Positions 14,251 through 23,154 of a DNA stretch of 64,000 nt are shown piece by piece. The position numbers and the translations under genes are program-made. Position 1 is the stretch's first letter. Each line of letters opens with the position of its first letter. This stretch comes from Clostridia bacterium (lineage in GTDB: Bacteria; Bacillota; Clostridia; Oscillospirales; Acutalibacteraceae): contig JAFQGI010000001.1 in the NCBI GenBank assembly GCA_017415515.1, positions 41,412 to 105,411 of the forward strand, in the 5' to 3' direction. The notes beneath the pieces are model-generated. The model saw only the letters and a program-made list of their open reading frames with translations, was not told the DNA's origin and did no database searches.

Positions 14251-15429
14251 ATGGTGTCGCAACTATTGCGCTGGTTTCCCGGTTGGGTGCGGGTGGAGGC
14301 GGAGGGAGGTTATCCGGAACGTCTGCTCAACGCCGTCACCATGGCACAGATCGCGGCGTGGAATGTGCGTCGTAAAGGCGAATCGGTGCGTTTTTCCTGT
14401 CTAGCAGGAGATTATCGGGCATTGCGTCCGTTGGCTCGCAAAGCCTGTGTTCGGATGCGGGTGAGGCACAAGCACGGGTTGCCTTTTTGGCGGCATCGTT
14501 ACCGCCGTCGCAAAGGGTTGCTGGTGGGATTGGCGTTATATCTGTTCGTGCTGGCGTGGCTGAGCCCTCGTATTTGGGTGATCGAAGTGTCGGGGAATTC
14601 CGTGACTTCTACGGAGGAGATCCTTGCCATTGCTCAACAACACGGTGTGGTGCTGGGGGCACGTATGGATGACGTGGACGTTAAGGGGATGCAAATCGGA
14701 GGCACCAAAGACACCCCGACGCTATCTTTCATCACCGTCAATCCCAGCCATTGTGTGGCTCGCATTGAGGTGACGGAGCGGGAGCAGTCGCCGCCCCCCT
14801 TGGATTTGTCGCAGCCTTCGGACGTGGTGGCGCTTCGTGACGGGCGCATATTGCAGATGGAGGTGTACGGCGGACAAAAGCTGGTGAAGGTGGGTGAGGC
14901 GGTGACAGCCGGAACGCGGCTGGTGACGGGACGGGTGGAAACGGAAATGGGGGAGCAACTGTACCGATCCTATGGCGAAATATGGGCAGAAACCAGGCGG
15001 CAGATCACCGTTACTGTGCCGCTGACCTTTTCATACACTGAGCCAACGGGAGAGGTCATCTGTCAGCCCACGATCACCTTTCTCTTTTGGAAAATACCGC
15101 TGTATAGTAAATTGCCTTTACAGACGAAAAGCCGTCAATATCAAGCTTCTCACTTCCTTACGGTGAACAAAACTGTTTTGCCGTTGGGGGTCACAAACAC
15201 ATATCAAATGCCGGTCAAAACCGTCACTTCTACCCGTACCGAGGAGCAAGCGCAAGCGTTGGCTCAGCAACAATTGGCCGAAAAAGAGGCCGCTTTATTC
15301 TTGCCGGAATCCTTTGCCGAGCTCTCTCGGCACGAAGGGGTGGAAGACGGCGTCTATATTCTGCGGGTAGACTATCTATGCCGGGAAAACATTGCGGTGG
15401 AGGTGCCGCTGGACGGTCAACTGCCGTAA
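14251..15429 (+). CDS. yqfD: Sporulation protein YqfD
   Basis: This 392-residue protein has one N-terminal-third membrane span (GLLVGLALYLFVLAWLSP, about 90-107) following a basic region, and a large external domain that begins with VIEVSGNSVTSTEEI, a POTRA/FtsQ-like element, as in YqfD. It is required for efficient sporulation in Bacillus and works with YqfC. Length is normal for the family. It is the last gene before the phoH promoter; a weak hairpin follows it. Confidence 0.9.
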   Translation: MVSQLLRWFPGWVRVEAEGGYPERLLNAVTMAQIAAWNVRRKGESVRFSCLAGDYRALRPLARKACVRMRVRHKHGLPFWRHRYRRRKGLLVGLALYLFVLAWLSPRIWVIEVSGNSVTSTEEILAIAQQHGVVLGARMDDVDVKGMQIGGTKDTPTLSFITVNPSHCVARIEVTEREQSPPPLDLSQPSDVVALRDGRILQMEVYGGQKLVKVGEAVTAGTRLVTGRVETEMGEQLYRSYGEIWAETRRQITVTVPLTFSYTEPTGEVICQPTITFLFWKIPLYSKLPLQTKSRQYQASHFLTVNKTVLPLGVTNTYQMPVKTVTSTRTEEQAQALAQQQLAEKEAALFLPESFAELSRHEGVEDGVYILRVDYLCRENIAVEVPLDGQLP

Positions 15430-15431
15430 GA

Positions 15432-15465
15432 TGATGAAAAGAGAAAAAATTCATCACTTTTTATG
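15432..15465 (+). terminator. Weak candidate terminator after yqfD
   Basis: A 7-bp stem (15432-15438 with 15450-15456), an 11-nt A-rich loop and CTTTTTT. Partial read-through into phoH is likely. Confidence 0.4.
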
Positions 15466-15476
15466 CAGTTTGACAA

Positions 15477-15505
15477 ATGACAAAACCGGATTTTTGTTGT
15501 ATAAT
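15477..15505 (+). promoter_or_regulatory. Sigma-A promoter of the phoH-mutS2 block
   Basis: ATGACA (15477-15482), 17-nt spacer, TATAAT (15500-15505). It would drive phoH, ybeY, era, yqzL, recO and mutS2. Confidence 0.6.
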
Positions 15506-15543
15506 AGTAGCATCTTAGAAAGATGGGAAGATGTACGCTTTTT

Positions 15544-16554
15544 ATGACGGAACAAATCATTCAAGTGGAACGGATGGAAGAGGCTGTTTCGCTTTTTGGA
15601 AGTTACGACAGCAATATTCGCTTGTTGGAGCAGGAATATGACGTTAAGGTGATCATTCGTGATACCCAAATCAAGGTCAGCGGCGAACAGCCCGGCGTGA
15701 TGACGGCGGTTAAGGCGATCAACGGCCTGCTGCATCTCATCAACAGCGGCGAACAACTGACCGAGCAGAATGTACGTTACGTGATGACTCTCGTTCGGGA
15801 GGGTGCCGAAGACACCGTTCGCCAACTGGGCGGCGATACACTGTGCGTTACCACCAAGGGCAAGCCGATCAAACCCAAAACCTTGGGACAGAAAAAGTAT
15901 GTGGAAGCCATCCAAAAGAACACGGTGACGCTGGGTATCGGTCCTGCCGGTACGGGTAAGACCTATCTGGCGGTGGCGATGGCGGTCAGGGCCTATAAGG
16001 CGAAGGAGATCGATCGCATTATCCTCACCCGACCTGCTGTGGAAGCGGGCGAAAGGTTGGGCTTTTTGCCCGGTGATCTGCAAAGCAAGGTAGATCCCTA
16101 TCTGCGTCCGTTGTATGATGCGCTGTTTGAGATGCTGGGTGCGGAAACGGTGCAGCGTTATTTGGAACGGGGCGATATTGAGATTGCACCGCTGGCTTAT
16201 ATGCGTGGTCGAACGCTGGACGACAGCTTTATCATTCTGGACGAGGCGCAGAACACCACCCCTGAGCAGATGAAAATGTTTCTCACCCGTCTGGGCTTCA
16301 ACTCCAAAATGGTCATCACCGGTGACGTGACCCAGATCGACCTGCCGGACGGCAAGATGAGCGGTTTGAAACAAGTGATGAAGATTTTGCACGGTGTGGA
16401 GGACATCGCCATCCGTGAATTTAAGCAGGCAGACGTGGTGCGTCATCAGTTGGTGCAACGCATCATCGCCGCTTATGAGAAGTATGACAATGCACGGGCC
16501 GAGGCTCGGGCTAACCACAAAAAAGAGGAGAAAAGGGGCAAGAACCATGGATAA
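15544..16554 (+). CDS. phoH: PhoH-family ATPase
   Basis: This 336-residue protein has an N-terminal KH-like region and a PhoH ATPase domain: Walker A GIGPAGTGKTYLA, LTRPAVEAGERLGFLPGDLQ, Walker B FIILDEAQNTT and MVITGDVTQIDLP. PhoH proteins are cytosolic ATPases linked to RNA metabolism and usually sit next to ybeY, as here (8-base overlap). The start is ambiguous: ATG 15544 has GGGAAG some 13 nt upstream; ATG 15523 adds seven residues but is almost at the transcription start. I prefer 15544. Confidence 0.9.
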   Translation: MTEQIIQVERMEEAVSLFGSYDSNIRLLEQEYDVKVIIRDTQIKVSGEQPGVMTAVKAINGLLHLINSGEQLTEQNVRYVMTLVREGAEDTVRQLGGDTLCVTTKGKPIKPKTLGQKKYVEAIQKNTVTLGIGPAGTGKTYLAVAMAVRAYKAKEIDRIILTRPAVEAGERLGFLPGDLQSKVDPYLRPLYDALFEMLGAETVQRYLERGDIEIAPLAYMRGRTLDDSFIILDEAQNTTPEQMKMFLTRLGFNSKMVITGDVTQIDLPDGKMSGLKQVMKILHGVEDIAIREFKQADVVRHQLVQRIIAAYEKYDNARAEARANHKKEEKRGKNHG

Positions 16555-17053
16555 AATCAAGGTCAACATTGAAAACCAGCAAAAAGCGATTAAAGTTCCT
16601 ACCGGTGTGCGTATGCTTATTCGCCGTTGTTGCCATGCCGTGTTGGAGTTGGAGGGCTTTGAAGGTTCCGCTGAGGTGGATGTGTCCCTGGTGGATAATC
16701 AGCGTATCCACGAAATCAATCTGGAGCAGCGCAACATAGATGCGCCTACCGACGTGTTGTCCTTCCCCCTGGGGGAGAATGGCGTGTATGACAAGAATCC
16801 TGCCACCGGTGCCTATATGCTGGGCGACATCGTGATTTCTATGGAAAAGGCGCAGGCACAGGCGGAGGAATTCGGCCATACATTCCAACGTGAGGTGGGC
16901 TATTTAGCTGTCCATTCCATGCTCCACCTGCTGGGCTACGACCACGTGCAGGGCGGCTTAGAGGCTGTGCGTATGCGCGAAAAGGAAGAGGCTGTGATGC
17001 TGTCTGTCGGTTTGCCCCGCGGCAGCAGTTATGTGTTGGAAGAGGATCAATAA
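16547..17053 (+). CDS. ybeY: Endoribonuclease YbeY (rRNA maturation)
   Basis: This 168-residue protein has the zinc signature HSMLHLLGYDH (HxxxHxxxxxH) near residue 125 and the UPF0054 stretch TDVLSFPL earlier. YbeY takes part in 16S rRNA 3' maturation and ribosome quality control. The ATG overlaps the end of phoH by 8 bases after AAGGGGCAAG. A C-terminal tail of about 25 residues (MREKEEAVMLSVGLPRGSS) is typical of Firmicutes. The neighbours phoH and era are the standard ones. Confidence 0.95.
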   Translation: MDKIKVNIENQQKAIKVPTGVRMLIRRCCHAVLELEGFEGSAEVDVSLVDNQRIHEINLEQRNIDAPTDVLSFPLGENGVYDKNPATGAYMLGDIVISMEKAQAQAEEFGHTFQREVGYLAVHSMLHLLGYDHVQGGLEAVRMREKEEAVMLSVGLPRGSSYVLEEDQ

Positions 17054-17060
17054 TCTCGTG

Positions 17061-17088
17061 CCCTGCTTTGACGTCAGCCAAAGCAGGG
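17061..17088 (+). other. Intercistronic hairpin between ybeY and era
   Basis: A 10-bp perfect stem (17061-17070 with 17079-17088) has an 8-nt loop and no T-tract, so it is more likely an RNA-processing or stability element than a terminator. Confidence 0.5.
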
Positions 17089-17115
17089 TCGCTTTGTGAA
17101 TAGGAGAACAGAAAA

Positions 17116-18018
17116 ATGGAGACAGTATCCGCATTTGTGGCCATTGTTGGCCGTCCCAACGTGGGCAAATCCTCGCTGCTGAATGCTTTGGTGGGCAAAA
17201 AGGTGGCGATTGTATCGGACAAGCCCCAAACCACCCGCACCCGCATTATGGGCGTGGTGACCAAAGAGAATATGCAGTTGGTGTTTTTGGACACCCCCGG
17301 CAACCACAAGCCCCGCACTCGTTTAGGTGATTTCATGGTGCGCTCCATCGGCGAGGCGGTGTCCGGCGTGGACGTGGGCCTGCTGGTGACCGAGCCTCGC
17401 ACTACCATCCGTGAGGAGGAGCAGGCGTTATTGAATCAGCTCAAGCAGAAAAAGGTGCCGATCGTTCTCGCCATCAATAAGATTGACACCCTCACCGACA
17501 AAAGTGTGCTGCTTTCCTGCATCGATGTGTGGAAGCAGCAGGCGGATTTTGCCGCAATCGTCCCCGTTTCTGCCATGAACGGTGACGGCTTGGATGGATT
17601 ATTGGAGGAACTGGCGAAATTTACATTTGAAAGCCCGCATTTCTTCCCGGCAGACGCCTCCAGCGACCAAACCGAGCAGGCAATCGCTTCTGAGGTGATC
17701 CGCGAGAAGATGTTGCAGTTGCTTCGCCAGGAGATTCCCCACGGTATCGCTGTCGCTATTGAGCGTTGGGGTGAGCGGGAGACCGAAAAGGGCACCATTC
17801 TGGATATCGACGCCTATATTTACTGCGAGCGAGACAGCCACAAAGGGATGGTCATCGGCAAAAAAGGTGCGATGCTTAAAGAGATTGCGTCCCGCGCCCG
17901 CACCGAGCTGGAGGAGCTGTTCGACACCAAGGTAAATCTCCAATGCTGGGTCAAGGTGAAGGAGGACTGGCGTAACCGTCAGGGCTTCCTTAGCGGTCTC
18001 GGCTATAAATTTGACTAA
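17116..18018 (+). CDS. era: GTPase Era
   Basis: This protein of 300 residues carries G1 GRPNVGKSS, G3 DTPG, G4 NKID and G5 VSAMNG in the GTPase domain (1-170), followed by a KH RNA-binding domain with GKKGAMLKEIA (about 255-265) and the terminal LSGLGYKFD. Era binds the 3' end of 16S rRNA and assists 30S assembly. Length and order are canonical. It is the third gene of the phoH block and starts behind TAGGAGAA. Confidence 0.97.
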   Translation: METVSAFVAIVGRPNVGKSSLLNALVGKKVAIVSDKPQTTRTRIMGVVTKENMQLVFLDTPGNHKPRTRLGDFMVRSIGEAVSGVDVGLLVTEPRTTIREEEQALLNQLKQKKVPIVLAINKIDTLTDKSVLLSCIDVWKQQADFAAIVPVSAMNGDGLDGLLEELAKFTFESPHFFPADASSDQTEQAIASEVIREKMLQLLRQEIPHGIAVAIERWGERETEKGTILDIDAYIYCERDSHKGMVIGKKGAMLKEIASRARTELEELFDTKVNLQCWVKVKEDWRNRQGFLSGLGYKFD

Positions 18019-18078
18019 TATTTCCGCTTTGTATCGGCACGACTTCGGGTATGCTACTCTTACAAAGGGGGCGTATCT

Positions 18079-18261
18079 ATGGATAAAAAGAAGTTGTGGC
18101 ACACCTTTACCCACAGCGGTAAGGTGGAGGATTATTTGCGCTATCGGGGCATCGTGGTGACACCCCGTGCCACCGATAGTGTTGTAGAGGAGGAATCGGG
18201 CTATGGCAAGCGCCCCGAAACAGCATCTGATGACCGACGGCCTGATTCTGCGGGATTATGA
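18079..18261 (+). CDS. yqzL: YqzL-like small protein
   Basis: This protein of 60 residues has an N-terminus KLWHTFTHSGKVEDYLRYRG that matches the W-x2-F-x2-[ST]G-x-[VI]-x2-YL pattern I associate with YqzL. In Bacillus yqzL also lies between era and recO. The start ATG has AAAGGGGG upstream. Its last 58 bases overlap the start of recO in another frame, so its C-terminal 19 residues are encoded within recO and look unconstrained. Function is unknown. Confidence 0.65.
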   Translation: MDKKKLWHTFTHSGKVEDYLRYRGIVVTPRATDSVVEEESGYGKRPETASDDRRPDSAGL

Positions 18262-18970
18262 CACGGTGGCGGAGGCAGATCGGTTCATCGCCATTCTCAC
18301 GCGGGATAAGGGCGTTATCCGTGCCACGGCGCGGGGGGCTCGGCGGGTGACCAGTCGCTCCGGCGCGGCCACGCAGCCGCTGTGTTATGCCAAGTTGAGT
18401 TTAATCCCCGGTCGGGATAAATATATCATCGAGGATGCCAAGCCGATCGAGGTCTTTTTCCCTTTGCGGCAGGATGTGGAGCGGTTGGCGCTGGCTCAAT
18501 ATTTCTGCGAGCTGGCGCTGTCGCTGTGTCCTTCCGATACACCCGCCGAGGACCATCTACGGCTGCTTCTGGGCGGTTTGCACTATCTGGCGGTAGGGGA
18601 GAAGGATCCTCTGCTTGTTAAGGCGGTGGTGGAGGGACGGTTGCTCTGCTTAGAGGGATACGCCCCCGATTTGAGCGGTTGCGCCCATTGCGGGCGGGAG
18701 GATGTGCCGCTGTATTTTTCTCCGACGGCCGGTACGCTGTTCTGCGGCGACCACGTGACGGCGGGAGATGCCCTGGCGGTATCGGCAGGGGTGCTGGCGG
18801 CCTTGCGCCACGTTTTGTACGGCTCGTTTGAGCGTTGCTTTGCTTTTGCTCTGCCCACTGCGGATACCGCGGCGTTAGCCACCATCACTGAGCGCTTTTT
18901 GCTGGCGCAACAGCAAAAAACGTATAAGACCTTGGAATTCTACCATACATTACGAACCGAAGGAATCTAA
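18203..18970 (+). CDS. recO: DNA repair protein RecO
   Basis: This protein of 255 residues has the RecO form: an N-terminal OB fold (DGLILRDYDTVAEADRFIAILTRDKG), a helical middle and a zinc knuckle around CAHCGRED and GTLFCGDH. RecO loads RecA onto SSB-coated DNA together with RecR. The start follows AGAGGAGG by 9 nt. It overlaps yqzL by 58 bases and precedes mutS2 by six. Confidence 0.93.
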   Translation: MASAPKQHLMTDGLILRDYDTVAEADRFIAILTRDKGVIRATARGARRVTSRSGAATQPLCYAKLSLIPGRDKYIIEDAKPIEVFFPLRQDVERLALAQYFCELALSLCPSDTPAEDHLRLLLGGLHYLAVGEKDPLLVKAVVEGRLLCLEGYAPDLSGCAHCGREDVPLYFSPTAGTLFCGDHVTAGDALAVSAGVLAALRHVLYGSFERCFAFALPTADTAALATITERFLLAQQQKTYKTLEFYHTLRTEGI

Positions 18971-18976
18971 CATACT

Positions 18977-21367
18977 ATGAATCGTGATTTACGTGCATTA
19001 GAACTGGATAAAATTCTGGATTTGCTGGCGGGGGAAACCTGCTGCGCTGCCGCAGCGGATATGGCGCGTTCTTTGCGCCCTGCGGTGGAGAAGGAGCAGG
19101 CACAGCGTCTGTTGCAGGAGACGGACGATGCCTGCCGCTTGATGGCGGGGTTCGGCAGTCCCTCCTTTGGGCAGTTGACCGACGTGACCAATCCTTTGCG
19201 CCGTGCGGAAGCAGGGGCTTGTTTGTCTTTGGCGGAGTTTTTGCGGATTGCAGACATTCTGCGTACCATTCGTGGTATCAGCCAGTGGCGCTCCCATTGC
19301 GAGGGGATTTCTACCTGCCTAGACGACCGCTTTTCGGTGCTGGTACCCAACAAGTACTTGGAGGAAAAGATTGCCGCGGTGGTGGTGAATGAGGAAGAGG
19401 TGGCCGACAACGCCTCTCCCGCGCTGGCCGACATCCGCCGCAAGATGCGTGCGGCTTCGGCCCGTGTCCGCGACCAGCTGGATAAGCTGGTGCGCTCTGC
19501 CGCCTACCAAAAGGCGTTGCAGGAGCCGATTGTCACCATTCGCGGCGGTCGCTTTGTGGTGCCCGTTAAAGCGGAGCACCGCGGCGAGGTGGCGGGTTTG
19601 GTTCACGACACCTCCTCCAGCGGTGCCACCGTGTTTGTGGAGCCCATGGGCGTGGTGGAGGCAAACAACGAGATGAAGGTGCTCAAATCCAAGGAAGAAG
19701 CTGAGATTGAGCGTATCCTCTTTGCGCTGTCTGCCGAAGCGGGCAGCTTTGCCACTGCTATCATTTCGGATTATCGCATTCTGTTGGAGCTGAATCTTAT
19801 TTTTGCCAAGGCTCGCTTGGCTTATAAGATGAAGGCCATCAAACCGAGTTTGTCCGACGACGGACATATTACCCTCAACAAAGCACGCCATCCCTTGATT
19901 GACCCGCAGAAGGTGGTTCCCATCAACGTGGAGTTGGGCGGCGCATACGATACCCTCGTGGTCACCGGCCCCAACACCGGCGGTAAGACCGTTACGCTGA
20001 AAACCATCGGGTTGTTGACCGTAATGGCTATGTGCGGTCTGCTGGTACCGGTAGGGGATAACAGCCGGCTGTCGGTGTTTCGGCGGGTGCTGGTGGACAT
20101 TGGTGACGAGCAGTCCATCGAGCAGTCTTTGTCTACTTTCTCTGCCCATATGACCAATGTCATCCGCATTCAGAAAGAGGCAGACGAACATAGCTTGGTG
20201 TTGCTGGATGAACTGGGCGCCGGTACCGACCCCGTGGAGGGGGCGGCGCTGGCCATCGCCATTCTGGAGCGCTTGCGGTCTCAAGGTGCGCGCATCGGTG
20301 CCACCACCCACTATGCGGAGCTGAAAGCCTATGCCATTCATACCAATGGGGTGGAGAATGCCAGCTGCGAGTTTGACGTGGCCTCTCTGCGCCCCACCTA
20401 TCGGCTGATGATCGGCGTTCCCGGTCGTTCCAACGCTTTTGCCATCACCGAGCGGTTGGGGATGGACGTGGCCTTGGTGGAGCATGCCCGCAGTTTGGTA
20501 TCGGGTGACGATCAGATGCTGGAAGATGTGGTCAGCCGCTTGGATGCCCGCCATCAGGAGCTGGAAAGCCAGTTGTCTGCTGCTGAGAGCGCCCGTGTGC
20601 GTGCCGAGCGTGCCGCCCGCGAGAGTGAGGAGAAATTAGAGGATATCCGCACTCGCCGCGAAAAGGAGATTGAGGCAGGCCGACAGGAGGCTCGCCGCAT
20701 CGTGGAAAAGGCGCGTTATGAGGCGCAAAAGCTGATGGATGAGCTGGACGATCTGCGCAAGCAGAAGGAGGCGGCGGAGTTTGCCGATAAGACCCGCCAG
20801 GCCAAAAGTCAGCTGAAATCCCGCCTCAATCGGATGGACGATGCCATTGATCCTGTCACCGAGCAGGAGCGAGAGGAATACACGCTGCCTCGCGCAGTGG
20901 TGGCGGGGGACACCGTTCAGCTTATGGATATGGGGCTTAAGGCTGTTGTGCTGAAAGCCGCCGATCATCAAGGCATGGTGGAGGTGCAGGCCGGTGCCAT
21001 ACGCACCCGCACCCCGGTGTCCAATCTGCGTCTGTACGAATCCAAACGTGCCGAGAAAAAGGGACGCACCGTCCCCGTGTCCGGCGTTCGTGTGGGTGGT
21101 TTGACCTCTCGCATGGAGCGGCAGGTGCACACCGATTTGGACCTGCGAGGTCAGTCGGTGGAGGAGGCGCTGCTGGAGATTGACCGCTTCTTGGATAATG
21201 CGGTTCTCTGCGGCTTGGAAAGGGTCACCATCATTCACGGTAAGGGCACAGGTGTGCTGCGCTCGGCGGTTCACGCCCACCTCAAGGGCCATCGCCAGGT
21301 AAAAGGCTTCCGTTTGGGTGCCTTTGGCGAGGGAGAGCACGGCGTCACCGTAGTGGAATTGAAATAA
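18977..21367 (+). CDS. mutS2: MutS2 (endonuclease/ribosome-rescue ATPase)
   Basis: The 796-residue protein has the MutS core and clamp, Walker A GPNTGGKTVTLKTIG, the Walker B region SLVLLDELGAGTDPVEGAAL, a long coiled coil (about 510-620) and a C-terminal Smr domain with DLRGQSVEEAL and HGKGTGVLR. MutS2 suppresses homologous recombination and, in Bacillus, acts on collided ribosomes. It is full length and lies at the end of the phoH block before a strong terminator. Confidence 0.97.
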   Translation: MNRDLRALELDKILDLLAGETCCAAAADMARSLRPAVEKEQAQRLLQETDDACRLMAGFGSPSFGQLTDVTNPLRRAEAGACLSLAEFLRIADILRTIRGISQWRSHCEGISTCLDDRFSVLVPNKYLEEKIAAVVVNEEEVADNASPALADIRRKMRAASARVRDQLDKLVRSAAYQKALQEPIVTIRGGRFVVPVKAEHRGEVAGLVHDTSSSGATVFVEPMGVVEANNEMKVLKSKEEAEIERILFALSAEAGSFATAIISDYRILLELNLIFAKARLAYKMKAIKPSLSDDGHITLNKARHPLIDPQKVVPINVELGGAYDTLVVTGPNTGGKTVTLKTIGLLTVMAMCGLLVPVGDNSRLSVFRRVLVDIGDEQSIEQSLSTFSAHMTNVIRIQKEADEHSLVLLDELGAGTDPVEGAALAIAILERLRSQGARIGATTHYAELKAYAIHTNGVENASCEFDVASLRPTYRLMIGVPGRSNAFAITERLGMDVALVEHARSLVSGDDQMLEDVVSRLDARHQELESQLSAAESARVRAERAARESEEKLEDIRTRREKEIEAGRQEARRIVEKARYEAQKLMDELDDLRKQKEAAEFADKTRQAKSQLKSRLNRMDDAIDPVTEQEREEYTLPRAVVAGDTVQLMDMGLKAVVLKAADHQGMVEVQAGAIRTRTPVSNLRLYESKRAEKKGRTVPVSGVRVGGLTSRMERQVHTDLDLRGQSVEEALLEIDRFLDNAVLCGLERVTIIHGKGTGVLRSAVHAHLKGHRQVKGFRLGAFGEGEHGVTVVELK

Positions 21368-21371
21368 CAAC

Positions 21372-21408
21372 AACAGCCGACGGCAATCTATGCCGTCGGC
21401 TGTTTTGC
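21372..21408. terminator. Bidirectional terminator between mutS2 and the convergent DUF6504 gene
   Basis: A 14-bp perfect stem (21372-21385 with 21391-21404). The right half of the stem lies within the last codons and stop of the minus-strand gene. Confidence 0.8.
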
Positions 21409-21645
21409 GTCGTTGGCTTCCACAAACCAGCGATCCTCGTCGAAAAAGAGATGGGTTTGTCGCCCGCCGATGCGGACGGTGTAGCGCAGGCCGCATCCAC
21501 CGGCTTTTGTGGCGGCGGCACGGCGGATGTCCGTTACCCGATCCACCGCAAAAAGCGTGCCGTCCTCCCAACGGATTTGATGCGGAAGAATTTGACCTTC
21601 CGGGGAAAAGACGGCCGCTACCTCCACATACACTTTGCGGCTCAT
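21388..21645 (-). CDS. DUF6504-type small protein coupled to dinB
   Basis: This protein of 85 residues contains IRWEDGTLFAVDRVTDIRRA, then a beta-rich RYTVRIGGRQTHLFFDEDRWFVE. I associate this form with DUF6504 proteins, which often follow dinB in Firmicutes. Its ATG overlaps the dinB stop (ATGA), so it is translated with the polymerase and falls under the same LexA control. Its role, perhaps as an accessory to Pol IV, is inference. Confidence 0.7.
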   Translation of the reverse strand: MSRKVYVEVAAVFSPEGQILPHQIRWEDGTLFAVDRVTDIRRAAATKAGGCGLRYTVRIGGRQTHLFFDEDRWFVEANDAKQPTA

Positions 21646-22901
21646 GTTTTGCCTCCAATCTCATCCGTCTTGCCGGAAAAACCCACGGGGTGCACCGTAT
21701 GCTCTTCGTAGGGACTAAACCCCGTCAAATCCGGGTCTTCCAGCAGAATGGCACGACGGATGCAGGTGTCGCCGAAACGTTCCCGCAGGCCGTCTACCGC
21801 CTTATCGAGCCGCTCCCGCTTATCCCGCTCTGCGCTTTCGGTCATGTCCAGCTGGCAGGGGGTGTCATCCGAATCTAAGCCGCTGATTCCTATCGTAATG
21901 CTGCGCAGGGGATGCTGCCAGTGGTAGACGGAACAAAAAAGGGTGTAGGCTTCTTTTGCTATATCGCTTGTGGATTGAATGGTATAATCCAGAGTGATGC
22001 GGTAGGTGTGAGTAACCAAACGGTTATCCCGTAGGTGCAATTCGACGGTTTTTCCGCACAGTTGCTGTTCTCGCAGGCGTCTGCCCACGCTTTCCGATAA
22101 GACGGTGATCACTCGTTGTGCATCGCGGTTGTCGGTGAGATCTCGCGGTGTGGTCATGCCGTTGCTGATGGATTGAGCTTCGGCGGATTCTTCACAGGGG
22201 ATCACCGGCTGGTTGTCGTTTCCGTTGGCGATGGCGTGGAGCGCAGGTCCCCATTTGCCCAACAGCGATTGCAACAGGGAGGGGGAGGCTTTGGCAACGT
22301 CTCCGATGGTGTAGAGAAAGCGATCGGCCAGTTTTTCTGCGGTAGAGTGGCCGACGTAGATGAGTTCGTTTACCGATAAAGGCCACACCAACTCTCGGTA
22401 ATTTTCCCGGGAAAAGACGGTTACGGCATCCGGTTTTTTATAGTCGCTGCCTAACTTGGCAAAGGTTTTATTGAAGCTGACACCGATGCTGACGGTAATA
22501 CCCAATTCCTCTCTTATGCGTGTGCGAATTTCTTCGGCGATTTCTTGGGGAGGACGGAGGGCGTCGGTTACGTCCATCCAGGATTCGTCCAAGCCGAACG
22601 GCTCTACCAGCGGGGTATATTCCAACAATATGTTTCGTACCATACGGGAGTATTTGGCATAGAGAGAAAAATGGGGAGGGACGGTTATCAAATCGGGACA
22701 TTTGCGCCGTGCAGACCACAAGGTTTCACCGGTGATAATGCTGTGACGAGCGGCAAGCTCGTTTTTGGTTAAAACAATGCCGTGACGAGATTTCTCGTGA
22801 CCGCCGACCACTACCGGTTTGTCTCGTAAAGAAGGGTCTAAGCTGCACTCCACCGAGGCGTAAAACTTGTTGCAATCCACATGCAAAATATGGCGATCCA
22901 T
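21642..22901 (-). CDS. dinB: DNA polymerase IV (Y-family)
   Basis: The 419-residue protein has Y-family motifs ILHVDCNKFYASVE (metal Asp), LVEPFGLDESWMDVT (second acidic pair) and SIGVSFNKTFAKLGSDYKKPD. It performs error-prone translesion synthesis. The start ATG 22901 has GGGAGG 8 nt upstream; a GTG nine bases earlier overlaps that site. Upstream are a consensus promoter and a LexA box, so it is an SOS gene. A UmuC-like extended C-terminal part is present; the replacement paralogue UvrX/UmuC is the alternative family call. Confidence 0.9.
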   Translation of the reverse strand: MDRHILHVDCNKFYASVECSLDPSLRDKPVVVGGHEKSRHGIVLTKNELAARHSIITGETLWSARRKCPDLITVPPHFSLYAKYSRMVRNILLEYTPLVEPFGLDESWMDVTDALRPPQEIAEEIRTRIREELGITVSIGVSFNKTFAKLGSDYKKPDAVTVFSRENYRELVWPLSVNELIYVGHSTAEKLADRFLYTIGDVAKASPSLLQSLLGKWGPALHAIANGNDNQPVIPCEESAEAQSISNGMTTPRDLTDNRDAQRVITVLSESVGRRLREQQLCGKTVELHLRDNRLVTHTYRITLDYTIQSTSDIAKEAYTLFCSVYHWQHPLRSITIGISGLDSDDTPCQLDMTESAERDKRERLDKAVDGLRERFGDTCIRRAILLEDPDLTGFSPYEEHTVHPVGFSGKTDEIGGKT

Positions 22902-22918
22902 CGTCGTCACCTCCCAGC

Positions 22919-22969
22919 GAACATTTGTTCTACATTGGGCAGTATACCACCGTTTTAGAGGATTGTCAA
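22919..22969 (-). promoter_or_regulatory. SOS promoter: sigma-A boxes plus LexA (DinR) box
   Basis: On the minus strand TTGACA (22969-22964), 17 nt, TATACT (22946-22941), followed by GAACAAATGTTC (22930-22919), the GAAC-N4-GTTC operator of Gram-positive LexA. The box sits just downstream of the -10, where repressor would block transcription of dinB and the DUF6504 gene. Confidence 0.9.
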
Positions 22970-23103
22970 TGGGAAACTATACCTGTTTTGTGAGAAAGTG
23001 TGAGGGGGTTTTTGTAGAAAGCATTGACGGGATTTGGGATGCAAAAAGCGAAAACTCCCTTGGAGCGCAAGGGGTTTCAGATGTAAAGTGAAACGCCATT
23101 ACA

Positions 23104-23136
23104 CAAAAAGCGCACAACCCGAAGCGGGTTGTGCGC
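23104..23136 (-). terminator. Terminator of mgtC
   Basis: A 12-bp perfect stem (23110-23121 with 23125-23136) is followed, on the minus strand, by TTTTTG. In 22970-23103 I see no gene. Confidence 0.8.
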
Positions 23137-23154
23137 TGGTGTGGGTAGACGTTG

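Noticed and set aside
17061-17088. Terminator between ybeY and era
   Set aside because: The hairpin has no T-tract and the genes are usually cotranscribed.
22970-23103. Short reading frames between dinB and mgtC
   Set aside because: They have no ribosome site and lie in the promoter and terminator regions of the flanking minus-strand genes.
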